From Stieleria tagensis (GTDB taxonomy: Bacteria; Planctomycetota; Planctomycetia; Pirellulales; Pirellulaceae), in NCBI RefSeq assembly GCF_024129865.1, contig NZ_JAMYFE010000047.1, forward strand, positions 32,548-96,547: a stretch of DNA of 64,000 nt, written 5' to 3'. Under the pieces are notes generated by a model. It did no database searches. It saw only the letters and a program-made list of their open reading frames with translations, and had not been told where the DNA came from. Positions 55,643 to 64,000 of the stretch are shown here, piece after piece. Numbering within the stretch: position 1 is the first letter of the stretch; each line of letters opens with the position of its first letter. The position numbers and the translations under genes were made by a program.

Positions 55643-57475
55643 CTACTGCCGAACCGGGATCGACGGCAGCACGCTAGGCCAACTGGTGCCAACCCGCAGC
55701 TCATCAAAAAATTGTTCCTGCGGACCACTGCCCGTGATGATCGCCAGATCAAGAATCGCGTCCGACCAGAAATCCTCGGTCATGCAAGTCCAAACCGTGG
55801 GCTCGATCAAATGGATCGGTTCATCGGCTTCGTAGACACGCGCCCAGACTTTGTCGGATTGTTGGTCGCGTGTCTGGATTTTGGTGACCCACAACAACGG
55901 CCCATTGCGTACGAATCTGGCGGCCGAAGCGAACGAGTCATTATTCCCGAGTCCGATCAATGGCCGTCCGCTGGAGCTGAAGTTCAACGAGACCGAGGGC
56001 CCCCAGTAATTGTCTTGCGAACGAAAGGTGACCCGCAACGATTCATGAATTTTTTTCTTCCAGACGTCGTCTTCCTGCGGAGGCGGGCTGGCTGCAGAAG
56101 CCAATCCCCCTCGCCGAATCACAAAACTAACGAATAACTCTTGATCGGATCGAAAATCAATGGGGCGAACCATTTCACGAATCATCAGATTGCGCCCCTG
56201 AGAAAATCGCAGGTAAGACGCTTTTGCATCGTCCGATGGATGCAGCGTCCCGAAGGGATGCGCCCGAGATGAATTCGAATCAGCGGCATCGGCGCGGCGG
56301 ACTTCGATTTTGCCGATGGTCGAAGTCTTGGCTAGACCATTGTGCATATTGCCCGGGTATTGCCATTGTCCGCTCCAGCCGAAACTGCTGGGGCCGCTCT
56401 TCTTCGACCGCAATGACACAGCGTCGGGTGCTGCACCCTGCGAGATGTCAGCCGGAGGTCTAAGGGTGTCAAAACTTTCATACAAGACAACACTGCCGGG
56501 GTCTTGATCGATCGCTTGGTGAACTTGATCAACAAAACTTTCGCCTTTGACGGGGACCGAATTGACCGTCGACAACCCCACCGTATCGACGCGGATCGAC
56601 TGGCCCTTGACCAGCGTTTTTGAATCGGCCGAGGCCTGGGGAAAACGAGCCAACACCTCACCGTCCAAGACATGGACTTCGGTTGCCCCCGAAGACTTGA
56701 CATCGAGTCGAAATTCGGTGCCTCGGTCTTCCACTTCCCCGGTGGGAGTCAACAAAGTGAATCCAATTGCCTCATCAGGAACATGAACTGTCATCTGCCC
56801 ATGATGGACACGTGCCAATCCGCGTGAAACCAATTCCAGATCACAGTTTTGGTCCAGTACCACTGCGGCACCGCTTTGAAAGCGGACGACCGCGGTCCCC
56901 TCCAGTAGTCGCAGGCGGCCGGGTTGTAGCGGCGTGCCGTTGCGAACGGACGTCTGACCAGTCGGCCAAGCGGATCGTTGACCAGGCAGCGCACGCCGAT
57001 CCCAGCGGCAACCCTCGCTCATCATCAGCGTTGCCACCGACACCGCCTGCCGCTGCGATAGCGCACCGGGCTGCAGCGGATCACTCGCAGAGCCACCCGG
57101 ATTCCTAGCTCCCGGATTCTCGTCGTCGAAGGAGAACAGCCACATCCCGATCAACAGACTGGTGGCAATCGCGGCGATCGTCCAAGCCAGAGTCGGCCGC
57201 CCACCGGCGCTGTCACTTTCGGAATGATCTTCGCTTTGCATCCATTTCGCATCGCCCCGTGGCGAAATCAACGGGGGCTCGGGATCGGATTGTGCCAGCG
57301 AGAGACACTCTCGCATGGCGCTATCGATTTCAATTTGCCGCAAGTAAAAATCCTGCAACCCCTGATCCGCTTTTAATAGCGACTGCAATTCTTGATGCTG
57401 TTCGGGGGTGATGGTTTCATCCAACAAGCGATCGACCAACTGACGCACGCGTTCCTGTGCCGCAGAATCGCTCAT
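55643..57475 (-). CDS. FecR-domain anti-sigma-like protein with LamG-like C-terminal domain
   Basis: The 610-residue protein has an N-terminal helical region (1-60: ERVRQLVDRLLDETITPEQHQEL) resembling anti-sigma domains, one membrane helix (96-114, TLAWTIAAIATSLLIGMWLF), a FecR domain (about 175-280: GRLRLLEGTAVVRFQSGAAVVL, FTLLTPTGEVEDRGTEF) and a large beta-rich C-terminal domain (325-605) with a concanavalin/LamG-like look. The start overlaps the sigma-factor stop by four bases (ATGA), as in many planctomycete sigma/FecR pairs. It would hold the sigma factor at the membrane until an outside signal releases it (family inference). Confidence 0.9.
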   Translation of the reverse strand: MSDSAAQERVRQLVDRLLDETITPEQHQELQSLLKADQGLQDFYLRQIEIDSAMRECLSLAQSDPEPPLISPRGDAKWMQSEDHSESDSAGGRPTLAWTIAAIATSLLIGMWLFSFDDENPGARNPGGSASDPLQPGALSQRQAVSVATLMMSEGCRWDRRALPGQRSAWPTGQTSVRNGTPLQPGRLRLLEGTAVVRFQSGAAVVLDQNCDLELVSRGLARVHHGQMTVHVPDEAIGFTLLTPTGEVEDRGTEFRLDVKSSGATEVHVLDGEVLARFPQASADSKTLVKGQSIRVDTVGLSTVNSVPVKGESFVDQVHQAIDQDPGSVVLYESFDTLRPPADISQGAAPDAVSLRSKKSGPSSFGWSGQWQYPGNMHNGLAKTSTIGKIEVRRADAADSNSSRAHPFGTLHPSDDAKASYLRFSQGRNLMIREMVRPIDFRSDQELFVSFVIRRGGLASAASPPPQEDDVWKKKIHESLRVTFRSQDNYWGPSVSLNFSSSGRPLIGLGNNDSFASAARFVRNGPLLWVTKIQTRDQQSDKVWARVYEADEPIHLIEPTVWTCMTEDFWSDAILDLAIITGSGPQEQFFDELRVGTSWPSVLPSIPVRQ

Positions 57476-58041
57476 GATGCAGCTCCCTGATTAATCACTT
57501 GATTCTCGGACACCGACAGCTTTCGTTCGACACAGCTTGACAACTGTCGACGTATTAAGCTCATCCGGTTGTAGAGGGTCCTCAATGAGCGTCCCGATCG
57601 CTTGGCGTAATCGACCAAGGTCTCGCCTTCATGGTACGCCGCTTCGACCATTGATCGATCGTGACCGGGCAACTGCTGGACACACAATCGTAGCGCATCC
57701 AAACGGGTCCCCAGGTCGTCAGCGGTTTCTAAACGTCGCTCCGACAGTTGATTGATCAGGGCATCGTCAAACTGTAGCCGGCTGCGACCGGAGACACGCA
57801 GGAAATTTTGCACCTCGTAGTATGCCACACCACAGGCCCAGGGGAAAAAGTCTCGCTGTTGATCGAATTGATGAATCTTTCGCCATAGCAGCACGCTACA
57901 GCGTTGAAAGACATCTTCGGCGTCTGCGTTGTTGGGTAACAGCGAACGGATATAGGCAAAGAGACGACTGCGGTTTTGATTAAATAGCTGAAGGAACAAC
58001 TCGTAGCAATCGGTCGGTTCCATTGGCTCATTCATCTTCAT
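57472..58041 (-). CDS. ECF-type RNA polymerase sigma factor
   Basis: The 189-residue protein has sigma region 2 (LFLQLFNQNRSRLFAYIRSL ... DAEDVFQRCSVLLWRKI) and region 4 (LPGHDRSMVEAAYHEGETLV DYAKRSGRS helix-turn-helix). The DAEDVFQ block and the FFPWACGVAYYEVQNFLR helix match the Rhodopirellula/Verrucomicrobium-type ECF family. It is coupled to the FecR-like gene by a four-base overlap. The 210 bases upstream contain the palindrome TTGAAACATTTTTCAA (around 58123-58138), which could be an operator for autoregulation; this is speculative. Confidence 0.93.
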   Translation of the reverse strand: MKMNEPMEPTDCYELFLQLFNQNRSRLFAYIRSLLPNNADAEDVFQRCSVLLWRKIHQFDQQRDFFPWACGVAYYEVQNFLRVSGRSRLQFDDALINQLSERRLETADDLGTRLDALRLCVQQLPGHDRSMVEAAYHEGETLVDYAKRSGRSLRTLYNRMSLIRRQLSSCVERKLSVSENQVINQGAAS

Positions 58042-58255
58042 TTATCCGGGGGGAAAGCAGTGTGGACAACACCCTCTACCAGGGAATTCGTACGGCTAGC
58101 CGAGATGTTACCGAGAAGGTTCTTGAAACATTTTTCAACTTTTTCTGGTAAGGCCTTCAAAAGCCCGTACGAGACATTTTTGTAGGGGATGAACTCCCTA
58201 GAGGCGAGCTTCCCCGCCCGTTTTCCTTCCCCCGTCCCAGAGCAGGCCCGCAGTG

Positions 58256-58453
58256 ATGCCCCCGATCAAATCCTTCGTCAGACCCTCGCTTGCCATGGCC
58301 CTGCTCTGCATTGCCGGGTTCAACTTGACTGGTTGTGGCGGCAACCAAGGAGGCGTCATCGACATGCCTCCCCCAAGCGAAAACCCATACCAGATCACTC
58401 CCGAACAACAGCAAGCACTCGACGACTCTCTCAGCGGACAGTCGGCGCAATAG
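58256..58453 (+). CDS. Small lipoprotein
   Basis: The product has 65 residues from ATG 58256 (a GTG one codon upstream is possible). A signal peptide (SFVRPSLAMALLCIAGFNL) ends in a lipobox LTGC, so the mature protein is a roughly 38-residue lipid-anchored peptide rich in Gly/Pro/Gln (GGNQGGVIDMPPPSENPY). Lnt encoded at 31.6 kb could complete its acylation. The pseudopilin gene follows 89 bases later on the same strand. No function is known. Confidence 0.82.
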   Translation: MPPIKSFVRPSLAMALLCIAGFNLTGCGGNQGGVIDMPPPSENPYQITPEQQQALDDSLSGQSAQ

Positions 58454-58542
58454 CCGATTGCAAACAACCGCGGACACTCGATCGCGCGCTCGTAAATTCT
58501 TTTCACGTTTTTCGTCTTTTCTATTCGCGTTAGGTTAATCGA

Positions 58543-59748
58543 ATGAACTCTAAAAACAGGTCCGGTTTCACGTTGGTGGAACTGTTGGTCGTGATCGCAA
58601 TCATCGGAATTTTGGTGGGGCTGTTGTTGCCGGCAGTCCAGGCGGCCCGCGAAGCGGCTCGCCGCATGAGCTGCAGCAACAATTTCAAACAGATCGGTCT
58701 GGCGGTTCATAATTACCACTCCGCCTACAAACAGTTGCCGATCCAAGGCAGCGGAACCGGTTGGGACCGGGCGACGACGAACATCTTTGAAGACTCGCGG
58801 ATCACCAGCCAACTGCACTTGAGCTACTTGGTCGGCGTGCTGCCCTTCATCGAACAGCAAGGATTGTGGCAACAGATCTCCAATCCGCTGCTGAACGACT
58901 CGGGCCTCGGCCCAACCCCGTCGTGGGAACCGATGGGGCCAAAACCGGGAACCGGCCACTACGAGTACACGCCCCATGTCACGGAAATCCCCGGTTTTCG
59001 CTGTCCCAGCGACCCCGGTGTCGGCTTGCCGGCGATGGGGCGAACCAATTATGCCGCCAACTATGGTGATTCGAACCTGAACTCGTTTGCCGGATTGGTC
59101 AGCAACACCGGCGGTCCCGTGCCGACCGGCCGCGCCAACGGTGTGGCACGGTTTCTGCGCGGCGCCTTTGTGCCTCGCAAATCAATGAAGTTTCGCGACT
59201 TCTTGGATGGCACCAGCAATACCATACTGTGCGCAGAAATTGCGACGGATTTGGGCGACCGTGACATCCGCACACGCGGCTCCTACTCCAATGGCGGCAG
59301 CGTGATCGATAACGCCAAATTCTGCTTTGACAACGGTCAAATGGATCCCGAACGACCTCGATTCTGGGCACCGGCGACGTTTCCGGCCCAAGATCCCAAC
59401 CCGGCGATTTACACCGGCCCGTTGCGGGACGGATTGGGACGTGGATTTAACTGGGCGGCGGTGGCACACATTCACACCGCGTTCAATACCATTCTGCCGC
59501 CGAACTCGGAACTCTGTCTTTCCAACAACAACGAGTGGACCGAGGGCAACTGGTCGGCGAGTAGCCGGCACCAAGGCGGGGTCCATATCCTGCTGACCGA
59601 CGGCGCAGTGAAGTTCATTAGTGATTCGATCGAAGCAGGCGACTCGCGAGCCACACAGCGCGTCGTTGCCGGCCAAGCAAGTCCGTACGGTTTGTGGGGA
59701 GCCTTGGGGACACGCGCCAACGGCGAAGTCATTCAAGAAGAACTCTAG
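58543..59748 (+). CDS. DUF1559 prepilin-type protein
   Basis: The 401-residue protein has the type II secretion/pilin N-terminus: SGFTLVELLVVIAIIGIL, with cleavage expected before the Phe and a Glu at +5. It continues VQAAREAARRMSCSNNFKQI, then a DUF1559 (SBP_bac_10) domain with CPSDPG and GTSNTIL, and the H-X9-DG tail (HQGGVHILLTDGAVKFIS). This family is greatly expanded in planctomycetes and is thought to be exported and processed by a pseudopilin pathway. The next gene may overlap its stop by one base through an alternative GTG. Confidence 0.95.
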   Translation: MNSKNRSGFTLVELLVVIAIIGILVGLLLPAVQAAREAARRMSCSNNFKQIGLAVHNYHSAYKQLPIQGSGTGWDRATTNIFEDSRITSQLHLSYLVGVLPFIEQQGLWQQISNPLLNDSGLGPTPSWEPMGPKPGTGHYEYTPHVTEIPGFRCPSDPGVGLPAMGRTNYAANYGDSNLNSFAGLVSNTGGPVPTGRANGVARFLRGAFVPRKSMKFRDFLDGTSNTILCAEIATDLGDRDIRTRGSYSNGGSVIDNAKFCFDNGQMDPERPRFWAPATFPAQDPNPAIYTGPLRDGLGRGFNWAAVAHIHTAFNTILPPNSELCLSNNNEWTEGNWSASSRHQGGVHILLTDGAVKFISDSIEAGDSRATQRVVAGQASPYGLWGALGTRANGEVIQEEL

Positions 59749-59786
59749 TGCGAGGGCTTGTTAAACCGAACGAACGATCATTCCAA

Positions 59787-62700
59787 ATGGAAGGTGCCTC
59801 AGTGCTCTCGCCCAATAGGTGTTTGCCAAAGATCTGGGTGGGGTGTGTGCGTTGGGTCGTGGTAGGGGTGTTGGTGACGGCGATCACTTCGTCGATCAGC
59901 GGGCAACCACCACAGCCCGCCACGGCCAAGTCACACACCGCCTGGACCGAATCGCGTCTCAAGGGTTCGCCTGAGCCGCCGCTGCCGATCCGCGTGCAGC
60001 GAGTGCACCCCCATCTACAGCTCGATTCTCCCGTCACGGTGATGGATTTACCGGGCTGCGATCGTCGTCTGGTGCTTCAACGCGACGGCAAACTGCTAAC
60101 GTTCGTTCGCAACGATGATGTGCAAACCGCCCAACTGGCGCTAGACATCGGCGCCCTTGCAGAGACGACAGCGGGCGAAAAAATCGCTGCGGCTCGTGAC
60201 GCGACTCTCGATCCCGATTTCAAATCCAATCGGCATGTTTACGTGGTCTGGGGCATTCGGCCGTTGGAGATTTCTGGCGGCACGCGCGTCTCTCGATTCA
60301 CCCTCGACCGCGCGAACCCACCCACCATCGATCCGCAATCGCGACTCGATCTGATCACCTATCCCTCGGGCGATCATGTCGGCGCCTCGTTGAATTTTGG
60401 TCCCGATGGCATGCTGTATGTCACCACCGGCGACGGGGCCCGACCCTTTCCACCTGACGCAATGAAAACGGCTCAGGATCTATCGGACTTGCGCGGCAGC
60501 GTGCTGCGGATCGATGTCGCCGGCGCGGTGAAAGATCAACCGTATAGGATTCCAACGGACAACCCCTTTGTCGATCGACCGGGTGCTCGCGGCGAGATCT
60601 ATGCGTTCGGTTTACGCAACGGCTTTCGCGCCGCTTTCGATCCGCAAACCGATGCGATGTGGGTTGCTGATGTCGGCTGGGAACGATGTGAGCTGGTTCA
60701 TCAGATCGTCAAGGGCGGCAACCATGGCTGGAGTCTGTATGAAGGTCCGCACCCGGTGGATCCAAATCAAACGGCCGGCCCCGGCCCTCGGATTGAAGCG
60801 GCAATCGTGATCCCACGCAGCGAAGCGCAATCCATCACCGGTGGAGTGTTTGTGCCCAACGGCGTTTGCTGGACCGATAGTGTCGATCAAACCCGACAAA
60901 TGCCCGCTGCAGGACACTACCTGTATGGTTGCTACATGAACGGCAACGTCTGGTCGGTCGACGTTCACAGCGACACGCCGCCGGCACCTCGCAAGATTGC
61001 CAGCACTGGCCTACGGATCATCGACTTCTTCACCAGCGATCACCACGGCGAAACACAGGTCTTCGTCGTTGACATGGGTGGAGGAATCTACCGCCTGGTC
61101 GCAAACGATCGGGCGACCTATGACGAATCGTTCCCGCGATTGCTAAGTCGAACCGGGTTGTTTCGTGATCTCGACCGGCTGACGCCTGCACCAGGTGTGG
61201 TTCGCTACCAACCGACTGCGACAATGTTCCGTGACGGATTGCAGGGCGACCGAATCGTCGCGGTGCCGACGGACCAACCGGTTGATCCGGCCAAAAACCA
61301 GTACCCGGTTGGAACGGTGTTTGCCAACACACTCTCACGCCAAGTGGTTGACCTCTCGGGCCGGAAACGACAGGAGCGCATCGAGACACAGGTACTGTTG
61401 TTCGATGGCCTGAACTGGAATCCCTACACCTACCGCTGGAATGAATCACAGTCCGACGCCGAACTGGTGCCTGCGTCCGGTGCCCGACGTGAATTGCGTC
61501 TCGACGACCCGCGTTTCGGCGTTCGCACTATTCAACACAGGTTTGCTGCCCGCGACCAATGCTCAACCTGCCACCACGTCTTCAACCAGGGCGGCATGTC
61601 GCTAACACCGGAAAACCTGTCTCGCTCCGAACAGGGGACGCCACCCTCGCCAGCCCATCCAGATCCACTTCACCAGTTTCGTTCTTGGGGTGCGTTGGTC
61701 GAATCAGGATACGTCACACCAGCTCGATCACCGGCGCGGCAGCGGCTGGTTGATCCAACGGACCCTCAATACAACCTGAATGAGCGCGCCCGGTCCTACC
61801 TGGCGATGAACTGCGGACATTGCCACCGCCCGGCCGGCGGCGCATCATCCGGATTGCACCTTCGCCGTAGCGATTCCAACGAACAGATGTCCGCACTGGA
61901 TGTTGTTCCCTCCCAAGGAGACTTTGGGATCGGCGCCGCAGCAAAGTTGATCGCGCCGGGGCATCCGGAACTCTCGGTGCTGCTGTATCGATTGGCCACC
62001 GCCGGCCCGGGCAGTATGCCACGATTGGGATGCCAGGAACCGGACCTCGAAGGCGCCAAGTTGCTGTGGGACTGGATCGCCGCGATGGAACCATCCGGCG
62101 AGCCCCCCGCCAATGCAACGCCAACCTCCGACGCCATGCTGGCTTGGCGGGAACGCTTGGATCTGCCACCGACACAAGCAGCCGCGCAGGTCAGCCAGCT
62201 GGTCAACCGTACAACTGACCCCGTCGTCGCCGGACTACTGCAGCCCTGGATTGCCCCCAGCAAGCGGACTCACGTGGTCGGCGACACGCCGGATATCGAA
62301 CAACTGCTGATGCAAGCCGGCGATGCAGAACGGGGGCGACAATGGTTTTTCCAATCCGCCGCATCTCAATGTAGAGAGTGTCACCGCCACAGTGGCATTG
62401 GCACAGCGACCGGCCCGGCATTGGATTCCCCTGACATCAAACGCGACAAACGCGCATTACTTCAACAGTTGATTTTCCCCAGTCATACGATTGCTCCCCA
62501 ATGGCGCGCGACGACTGTGGTGACCACTGACGGACAAATCCTCACCGGTCGCGTGATGGATCGCGAATCGTCCGCGTTGACCCTGCAGTTGCCCGATAGC
62601 CGAACGGTCCAGATCAAGGACGATCAAATCGAAATGCAACGGCCCAGCGAAACATCGTTGATGCCCGCTGGGCTGTTGGCCACGATGACGCCCCAAGAAG

Positions 62701-63704
62701 TGGCTGACCTGCTGGCGTTCTTAATGGTACCGCCAAAATCAACGCCGCAGCCCAAACAACAAGACTTCGGTCGCTATCAGAATTGTCCGGTCATCGAAAA
62801 TGATTCGACCCGAGTCGTAGTGTGTCCGCAAAGCGGCGGACGAATTCTGGAGTATTCCTTGAACGGCAAGAATGCCCTGTTCGTCTCGGCGTACGACTTG
62901 GGTACTGCCGACTCGGGCCGCAGCGACGATCCCGGCAACCGTCTGCAGTGGAAAAAAGACCCTTCAGGGGGGCGTTTTGATATCGGCCCCGAAATGGTCA
63001 CTGGAAAGCGACCTGAATTGTTCTTGGGTAAATGGACCGCCCAGCGAATGAGCCCACTCTCGGTCCGATTGACTAGCCCCGACGCGGCGATCGGGGTGCG
63101 ACTGGTCCGCGACTTCACCCTTGATGCAAACTCGTCACGACTGACTTGCAAACAATCGATCTTGAACCTTTCCGACGGCACACTGACCTGTTGCCACTGG
63201 AGCCGAACACTGGCCAACGGCGCCGGAATTTGTCTGATCCCACTGCAGGGATTTCAACGTTTCCCGCGGCACTATGTTCGCTATGAACAGGGCGCATTGC
63301 AACTGAAACCGGACGACCCCGCGGTGGAGGTCCGCGACGGATTCCTGCAGATCACCGGACCACCGCTCAGTCCAAAACTGGGGATGGAAACCATGGCGGG
63401 CTGGGTGGCGCATCAGCAGCGTTCCGACCTGATGTTCATTAAACAGTTCCCCACTTTTCCTGATCGACCCTATCTGGAAGTCGCCGGGCTGACCCTAGCC
63501 ACATGGACCCCAGAAACAGGAGAGACGATTGAAATTGAACCGATCGGTCCAGGCGAAACATTGGCACCGGGTCAGTCGGCATCGTTCACCGAGGTCTGGC
63601 ATTTGCTACCCAATCCGTATCCACAGCCGGGCCAGCAAATCGACCTCAAACGCCTGCAGCAACAGGTTCGCGACCTGCCTGCGACGCCATGGTCCGGATC
63701 CTAG
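59787..63704 (+). CDS. Quinoprotein sugar dehydrogenase-triheme-mutarotase-like fusion
   Basis: The 1,305-residue protein begins with a signal peptide (VVVGVLVTAITSSISG). Residues about 40-460 form a GSDH/PQQ-type beta propeller (DATLDPDFKSNRHVYVVWG, GASLNFGPDGMLYVTTGDG, AFGLRNGFRAAFDPQTDAMW, GGNHGWSLYEG). Heme c sites follow: CSTCH at 592, CGHCH at 676 and CRECH at 862. The last belongs to the Pirellula/Verrucomicrobium heme-binding domain (GDAERGRQWFFQSAASQCRE ... LADLLAFL). Residues about 1000-1300 resemble galactose-mutarotase-like/DUF4380 domains (VVVCPQSGGRILEYSLNGKN). This suggests a periplasmic sugar oxidase passing electrons through its own hemes. ATG 59787 is preferred; an in-frame GTG at 59748 overlaps the preceding stop. 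Confidence 0.88.
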   Translation: MEGASVLSPNRCLPKIWVGCVRWVVVGVLVTAITSSISGQPPQPATAKSHTAWTESRLKGSPEPPLPIRVQRVHPHLQLDSPVTVMDLPGCDRRLVLQRDGKLLTFVRNDDVQTAQLALDIGALAETTAGEKIAAARDATLDPDFKSNRHVYVVWGIRPLEISGGTRVSRFTLDRANPPTIDPQSRLDLITYPSGDHVGASLNFGPDGMLYVTTGDGARPFPPDAMKTAQDLSDLRGSVLRIDVAGAVKDQPYRIPTDNPFVDRPGARGEIYAFGLRNGFRAAFDPQTDAMWVADVGWERCELVHQIVKGGNHGWSLYEGPHPVDPNQTAGPGPRIEAAIVIPRSEAQSITGGVFVPNGVCWTDSVDQTRQMPAAGHYLYGCYMNGNVWSVDVHSDTPPAPRKIASTGLRIIDFFTSDHHGETQVFVVDMGGGIYRLVANDRATYDESFPRLLSRTGLFRDLDRLTPAPGVVRYQPTATMFRDGLQGDRIVAVPTDQPVDPAKNQYPVGTVFANTLSRQVVDLSGRKRQERIETQVLLFDGLNWNPYTYRWNESQSDAELVPASGARRELRLDDPRFGVRTIQHRFAARDQCSTCHHVFNQGGMSLTPENLSRSEQGTPPSPAHPDPLHQFRSWGALVESGYVTPARSPARQRLVDPTDPQYNLNERARSYLAMNCGHCHRPAGGASSGLHLRRSDSNEQMSALDVVPSQGDFGIGAAAKLIAPGHPELSVLLYRLATAGPGSMPRLGCQEPDLEGAKLLWDWIAAMEPSGEPPANATPTSDAMLAWRERLDLPPTQAAAQVSQLVNRTTDPVVAGLLQPWIAPSKRTHVVGDTPDIEQLLMQAGDAERGRQWFFQSAASQCRECHRHSGIGTATGPALDSPDIKRDKRALLQQLIFPSHTIAPQWRATTVVTTDGQILTGRVMDRESSALTLQLPDSRTVQIKDDQIEMQRPSETSLMPAGLLATMTPQEVADLLAFLMVPPKSTPQPKQQDFGRYQNCPVIENDSTRVVVCPQSGGRILEYSLNGKNALFVSAYDLGTADSGRSDDPGNRLQWKKDPSGGRFDIGPEMVTGKRPELFLGKWTAQRMSPLSVRLTSPDAAIGVRLVRDFTLDANSSRLTCKQSILNLSDGTLTCCHWSRTLANGAGICLIPLQGFQRFPRHYVRYEQGALQLKPDDPAVEVRDGFLQITGPPLSPKLGMETMAGWVAHQQRSDLMFIKQFPTFPDRPYLEVAGLTLATWTPETGETIEIEPIGPGETLAPGQSASFTEVWHLLPNPYPQPGQQIDLKRLQQQVRDLPATPWSGS

Positions 63705-63731
63705 GGAGCGACGTTTTCATCACAGCCCGAA

Positions 63732-63965
63732 GCGTGAGTTTTGAAGTTGCGCTATTACGGTAACCCGACGCATCACTTCAACGGCGCTGGTGTGGAGGAT
63801 TTATCCGACTCGGGTGAGGGTTTTCTGCGAAGAATAAAGCCGGTCGGATAAATCCTCCACACCAACTAGCGACCGGCTAATTAAATCAACAGCCCGGTCG
63901 GGTTACCATAAAAGCGCAACTTCAAAACTGACGCGTCGGGTTACCATCGAAGCGCCACTTCAAAA
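63732..63965. repeat. Nested inverted-repeat element (MITE-like) plus a third partial copy
   Basis: Outer arms 63732-63769 and 63897-63934 are 38 bases, complementary with three mismatches. Inside them, arms 63788-63809 and 63843-63864 are a perfect 22-bp inverted repeat with a 33-base loop. A further direct copy of the right outer arm occupies 63935-63965 (28 of 31 identical). No protein is encoded. The architecture fits a non-autonomous palindromic element; the inner repeat may also act as a terminator for the dehydrogenase gene. Sequence from 63966 to the edge holds nothing I recognise. Confidence 0.85.
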
Positions 63966-64000
63966 TCCCCAAACCCACCAGCGTTTGGGTCCCCGCCAGC

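Overview
The window looks like a chromosome segment from a marine planctomycete of the Pirellulaceae (Rhodopirellula / Rubripirellula type). The evidence is the gene content: a DUF1559 pseudopilin with an H-X9-DG tail, a BBP7-type outer-membrane protein, an ECF sigma factor overlapping a FecR/LamG-like anti-sigma-type protein, a Pirellula-type heme-binding domain, two Hanks-type Ser/Thr kinases, an LL-diaminopimelate aminotransferase, and a giant exported protein that begins with the planctomycete LExLExRxLLA motif. Genus is inference; no rRNA lies in the window. I saw no tRNA, rRNA, CRISPR array, prophage or transposase gene.

Layout. (a) 1-17491, minus: one open reading frame of at least 5,830 codons that runs off the left edge. 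It encodes a secreted multidomain protein with two metzincin-type zinc motifs, PPC domains, beta-helix stretches, a GEVED domain and a long cadherin-like ladder. (b) 17.8-19.5 kb: a methyltransferase and a 6-phosphogluconolactonase, divergent, separated by a 22-bp inverted repeat. (c) 19.6-27.1 kb, minus: housekeeping genes rplQ, rpoA, rpsK, rpsM (no rpsD between rpsK and rpoA), then folA, thyA, trxA, a NUDIX/TIM-barrel pair and aroK. (d) 27.2-33.4 kb: an SGNH hydrolase, a DUF1801/YdeI protein ending in a CDGSH motif, a membrane Ser/Thr kinase and lnt. (e) 33.6-41.7 kb: a receptor-like kinase with a C-terminal FGE/C-type-lectin fold, an unknown protein, a sulfotransferase, a tandem GT2 glycosyltransferase, a decayed repeat cassette and a second glycosyltransferase. 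(f) 41.9-46.3 kb: a CLC channel/transporter with CBS domains followed closely by a membrane patatin. (g) 46.4-53.8 kb, minus: a multi-PAS hybrid histidine kinase, dapL, a GT39-like/TPR membrane protein overlapping a CbiX-type chelatase, and an HMA-like protein. (h) 54.0-63.7 kb: a BBP7 protein; the ECF sigma/FecR pair; a small lipoprotein; a DUF1559 pseudopilin; and a 1,305-residue quinoprotein dehydrogenase-triheme-mutarotase-like fusion. The right edge holds a nested inverted-repeat element resembling a MITE.

How the genes may work together (inference). Much of the non-housekeeping content concerns the cell envelope: adhesion or proteolysis (giant protein), glycan building and sulfation (region e), lipoprotein acylation (lnt), outer-membrane and pseudopilin proteins, and signalling from outside to inside (kinases, ECF/FecR). 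The strongest candidates for something undescribed are the giant double-metzincin adhesin with its repeated unnamed module, the kinase-lectin receptor beside sulfotransferase and glycosyltransferase genes, and the CLC-patatin pair.
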